Part shown: piece by piece, positions 59,802 through 64,000 of the stretch | Position numbering within the stretch: the stretch's first letter is position 1 | Layout: each line of letters begins with the position of its first letter | Assembly: GCF_006636205.1 (NCBI RefSeq) | Contig: NZ_VIGB01000003.1 | Coordinates: 3,338,501-3,402,500, forward strand | DNA length: 64,000 nt | Direction: 5' to 3' | Source of the DNA: Kitasatospora acidiphila | GTDB lineage: Bacteria; Actinomycetota; Actinomycetes; Streptomycetales; Streptomycetaceae | The notes under the pieces: generated by a model | Told to the model about the DNA's origin: nothing | What the model saw: only the letters and a program-made list of their open reading frames with translations | The model's database searches: none | Translations under genes and position numbers: made by a program

Positions 59802-60545
59802 ATGAGCGACACGGAGCCGGTACCAGCCGCTGCCCCCGCCGGCCGCAAGCGGGCCGGCTACCGACGGCTCCCGGTGCAGCAGCGCCGCGAGCAGCTGATC
59901 GCCGTGGCGCTGGCGCTGTTCTCCGCCCGGCCGCCGGACGAGGTCAGCCTGGACGACGTGGCCGAGGCCTCCGGCGCCTCCCGCCCGCTGGTCTACCGCT
60001 ACTTCGCCGGCGGCAAGCAGCAGCTCTACGAGGCGGCGCTGCGCAGCGCCGCCGAGGAGCTGATCAGCCGCTTCGTCGTACCGGCCCGGGGCACCCCGAC
60101 CGAGCAGCTGGGCACCGTGCTGTCCGGCTACCTCTCGTTCGTCGCCGAGCACGACGCCGGCTACGCGGCCCTGCTGCGCGGCGGCTCGGTGGTGGAGACC
60201 GCGCGAACCAGCGCGATAGTCGACGAGGTGCGGCGCACCGCGCTGCGCCGCACCGTGCGCTACATGGGCGTGCGCGAGCCCGGGCCCCGGCTGACCCTGC
60301 TGGTCCGGTCCTGGATCTCGGTGGTCGAGGCCTGCTCGCTCAGCTGGCTGGACGAGGGCCGCCAGCTGCCGCCCGCCGAGCTGTGCGACTGGCTGGTGGA
60401 CGAGTTCGTGGTGATGACCGCGGCCACCGCCTTCCATGACGAGCAGACCGCCGAGGTGCTGGCCGGCCTGCTCGCGCTGGACGGGCCGGATGGGCGGGCG
60501 GCCCGCCTGCTGGGCCGGCTCGCCGCCCCGCACGCCCTCGGCTGA
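59802..60545 (+). CDS. TetR family transcriptional regulator
   Basis: A 247-aa regulator with the N-terminal HTH (REQLIAVALALFSARPPDEVSLDDVAEASGASRPLVYRYFAGGKQQLY) and an all-helical effector domain containing MTAATAFHDEQTAEVL. ATG 59802 follows -10-like TACGCT (59789-59794) by seven nt without a ribosome site, so it may be leaderless. It diverges from DUF885 and ends 7 bp from the convergent FAH gene. Confidence 0.86.
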   Translation: MSDTEPVPAAAPAGRKRAGYRRLPVQQRREQLIAVALALFSARPPDEVSLDDVAEASGASRPLVYRYFAGGKQQLYEAALRSAAEELISRFVVPARGTPTEQLGTVLSGYLSFVAEHDAGYAALLRGGSVVETARTSAIVDEVRRTALRRTVRYMGVREPGPRLTLLVRSWISVVEACSLSWLDEGRQLPPAELCDWLVDEFVVMTAATAFHDEQTAEVLAGLLALDGPDGRAARLLGRLAAPHALG

Positions 60546-60552
60546 GCGGCCG

Positions 60553-61403
60553 TCAGGCCTTGCCCAGCAGCTGGCGCTGCCGGCCGAGCCCGTCGATCTC
60601 GAGCTCCATCACGTCGCCGGGCCGCAGGTACGGGCGGTCGGGCCGCCCCATGGCGACCCGGCCGGGGTGCCGGTGGAGATCACGTCGCCGGGGTGCAGCA
60701 CCATGAACTGGCTGATGTAGTGGACCACCGAGAGCACCGGGAAGATCATCTGCCCGGTGCTGCCGTCCTGCCGCAGCTCGCCGTTGACCCAGAGCCGCAG
60801 CCGGAGCGCCTGCGGGTCGCCCAGCTCGTCGGGCGTCACCAGGTACGGGCCGAGCGGGTTGAAGGTCTCGCAGCTCTTGCCCTTGTCCCACTGCCCGCCG
60901 CGCTCCAGCTGGAAGGCGCGCTCGCTGACGTCGTTGGAGACGGTGTAGCCGGCGATGCACCGCGCCGCCGCCGCCTCGCTCTCCAGGTAGCGGGCGGTGC
61001 GGCCGATCACCACGGCCAGCTCGATCTCGTAGTCGGTCTTGGTGCTGCCGCGCGGCACCAGCACCTCGTCGTCGGGGCCGACCACGGTGTCGGGGGCCTT
61101 GAGGAACAGCACCGGCTCGCTGGGGATCGCGGCCCCGGCCTCGGCGGCGTGGTCGCGGTAGTTGAGGCCGACGCAGACCACCTTGCCGGGCCGGGCCACC
61201 GGCGCGCCCAGGCGCTGCCCGGCGAGCTCCAGCACCGGGAACTCACCGGCGGCCAGCGCGGCGGACAGCTCGGCCGCGTCCAGCCGGGACAGGAACGCGC
61301 CGTCCAGCTCCCGGGTGCGCCCGGAGAGGTCGTGGGCGGTGCCGTCCGGGCCGAGCACGGCCGGTCGCTCGGCACCCGGGGGGCCAACGCGGAGCAGCTT
61401 CAT
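60553..61403 (-). pseudogene. Fumarylacetoacetate hydrolase family protein, single-base frameshift
   Basis: The main frame runs from MKLLRVG through VCVGLNYRDHAAEAG, the metal-binding Glu/Asp of FLKAPDTVVGPDDEV and DYEIELAVVIG, to GDVISTGTPAG. The remaining 38 residues (VAMGRPDRPYLRPGDVMELEIDGLG) are in the next frame. One base added to CCC 60657-60659 restores 283 aa. The active site and fold are complete, so it is probably functional. Substrates of this family are 2-oxo acids such as fumarylpyruvate or oxaloacetate; none can be assigned. Confidence 0.82.
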
Positions 61404-61519
61404 CAGCCGGTCACCTCTTCGCAGCTGGGGACTTGGGTGCTTCGAGGTATACCAACCCGCGAGGCCCAGCGGCCAGCGAACGGTTCCTCCCAACCGGCGC
61501 CGCCCCGACCGGGCCCGGC

Positions 61520-62713
61520 TCAGCTGCCCGTACGGTTGACGGCGCCGAGCAGCGCGGCCAGCAGCCCGGGCGGACACGGCCGTTCGGGCACCGGGGTGCG
61601 GGCCAGCCGGCGCTGGATCGCCTCCACCTCGGGGTGGCCGTCGCCGAGCGCGGCGGTGGCCAGCGGGGCCAGCTCGGCGAGCAGGCAGTAGGCCTCGTCG
61701 GGGCGGCCGAGCCGGGCCAGTGCCACCGCGAGGTCGTGGCAGGTGCGCAGCGTGCGGGCGTCGTCCGAGCCGAAGGCGAGCGCGAACTGCTCGATCAGCG
61801 GCCGCAGTTGGTCGATCGCCTCGGCGGCCCGGCCGTCCCCGGCGGCCTGGAAGGCGGCGTCCGCGCGGCGCCGCAGGTCGCGGATCGCCTCGAGTGCGCG
61901 GTCCAGCCGCTCGGCCACCGCGGCGGCGCTGCCGGGGCGCCCGGCCGGGTCCTTGGCGAGCAGCTCGGTGATCAGTTCGACCAGCCCGGTGGGCAGCGCG
62001 GGCGGGCGCGGCGGCTCCTCCTCCAGGTGCTGCACCATCAGCGCATAGGTGTTGCCGGCATTGAACGGCCGCTGCCCGGTGAGCAGTTCGTAGAGCACGC
62101 AGCCGACCGCGTAGAGGTCGGAGCGGACCGAGCCGGGCTCGCCGCGCCACCGCTCGGGCGCCAGGTACGGGGTGGAGCCGATCACCGAGCCCTCGGTGGT
62201 GAGCGCGTCCCGGTTGTCGCCGATCTGCGCGATGCCGAAGTCCAGCACCTTGAGCACGCTCCGGTCCGGCGCGGTGAACATGATGTTCTCCGGCTTGACG
62301 TCGCGGTGGATCACCTGGGCGGCGTGGGCGGCGGCCAGCGCCGCACACAGCTGCCGGGCCCACTCCAGGGCGCGCGGCAGCTCCGGGCGCCCGTCGGCCA
62401 GCGCCTGCTTCAGGGTGAGGCCGTTGAGCAGCTCCATCACCAGGTAGCTGAAGCGCTCCCCGTCCGAGGAGTCCTCGCCCATGTCCAGCACCAGCACGAT
62501 GTTCGGGTGCACCAGCTTGGCCAGCACCTCGGTCTCGCGGCGCAGCCTGGCCAGGTCGGTGGCCGCCGCCTTGGTCCCGTGGTGGCGCAGCGTCTTGACC
62601 GCCACCTGGCGGCCGAGCCGCTGGTCGTAGGCCTCCCAGACCACCCCGAAGCCGCCCCGGCCCAGCTCCCCGATCAGACGGTAGCGCTCCCCCAGTACGT
62701 CGCCGGCTCTCAT
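61520..62713 (-). CDS. Soluble Ser/Thr protein kinase
   Basis: A 397-aa kinase: glycine loop GRGGFGVV (19-26), Lys40 in VAVKTL, HRDVKPEN at 136-143 with Asp138, DFG at 158-160, APE at 186-188. The C-terminal 120 residues form a helical, TPR-like region (AFQAAGDGRAAEAIDQLRPLIEQF, LGRPDEAYCLLAEL). There is no membrane helix or PASTA domain, so its signal must be cytoplasmic. It diverges from the oxidoreductase; a 240-bp gap lies between. Confidence 0.92.
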   Translation of the reverse strand: MRAGDVLGERYRLIGELGRGGFGVVWEAYDQRLGRQVAVKTLRHHGTKAAATDLARLRRETEVLAKLVHPNIVLVLDMGEDSSDGERFSYLVMELLNGLTLKQALADGRPELPRALEWARQLCAALAAAHAAQVIHRDVKPENIMFTAPDRSVLKVLDFGIAQIGDNRDALTTEGSVIGSTPYLAPERWRGEPGSVRSDLYAVGCVLYELLTGQRPFNAGNTYALMVQHLEEEPPRPPALPTGLVELITELLAKDPAGRPGSAAAVAERLDRALEAIRDLRRRADAAFQAAGDGRAAEAIDQLRPLIEQFALAFGSDDARTLRTCHDLAVALARLGRPDEAYCLLAELAPLATAALGDGHPEVEAIQRRLARTPVPERPCPPGLLAALLGAVNRTGS

Positions 62714-62953
62714 GACTCCCCCAGAACGTGCCCGGCCGGCGCCTTGAGACGGCCAACCGGCCTGCCGCGCCAGCGATATCGTCAGCCATCTCAGGCCCCT
62801 TGGCAAGGTGCGACGGGCCGGTTGGACAGCAGGGTTTCGGCCGGTCTCGGGCCCTGTGGCCGGTCCCGCCGGGTGAAAGGATGCAGCAGGGGCTGTCGAC
62901 GGCGGCCCGGACAGACCGACCGGTCCCAGAGCGACCGACGAAGGAGCGCAGTC

Positions 62954-64000
<1,047 letters not shown>

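Overview
The window is high-GC actinobacterial chromosome. Gene content and order match the Streptomycetaceae core (Streptomyces or Kitasatospora), in the part that corresponds to roughly SCO5350-SCO5415 of S. coelicolor, read in reverse. The markers are the coiled-coil cytoskeleton pair scy-filP, the order atpI-B-E-F-H-A-G-D-C, the block argS-lysA-hom-thrC-thrB-rho-rpmE-prfA-prmC-tsaC, NucS and IcmA. SCO numbers and the family assignment are from memory, not from a search.

Layout. 0.2-8.5 kb: a TetR regulator, isobutyryl-CoA mutase large subunit icmA behind a promoter with two operator-like boxes, two small DUF3817 membrane proteins, two MarR regulators, a DUF2127 membrane protein, then meaB, a thiolase and methylmalonyl-CoA epimerase. 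This is a short-chain acyl-CoA / B12 section; the cobalamin adenosyltransferase (25.5 kb) and 3-hydroxybutyryl-CoA dehydrogenase (24.6 kb) belong to the same theme. 8.9-14.5 kb: scy and filP. 14.5-25.8 kb: a hydrolase, an ABC exporter, a flavin monooxygenase-like protein, an SCO5389-family protein, mismatch endonuclease NucS, a membrane-anchored ATPase, a STAS protein, hbd and pduO. 25.8-27.2 kb: a lower-GC Uma2 gene and tandem palindromic repeats at the end of a DUF2550 gene. 27.3-35.3 kb: the complete F1Fo ATP synthase operon. 35.7-53.3 kb: a leftward run of housekeeping genes for cell envelope, translation, termination, and threonine/lysine synthesis. 53.3-64 kb: a lone receiver protein, tRNA-Arg(CCG), a more accessory stretch (trypsin-like protease, DHA2 exporter, DUF885 peptidase-like protein, TetR, FAH-family hydrolase, Ser/Thr kinase) and the 5' part of an FdhF/YdeP-type molybdopterin oxidoreductase.

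Two cautions. First, at least nine single-base frameshifts lie in otherwise intact genes, and every one is a missing base in a run of C or G. lysA and a secreted protease each carry two. This looks like homopolymer under-calling rather than decay, so the pseudogene calls here mean 'frameshifted as given'. Second, thrC is different. It holds a 70-bp palindromic insert flanked by 8-bp direct repeats, related to tandem repeats at 26.5 kb, and paired bases in its stem have changed together. That is the most unusual object in the window. I found no CRISPR array, prophage, secondary-metabolite cluster or classical insertion sequence.
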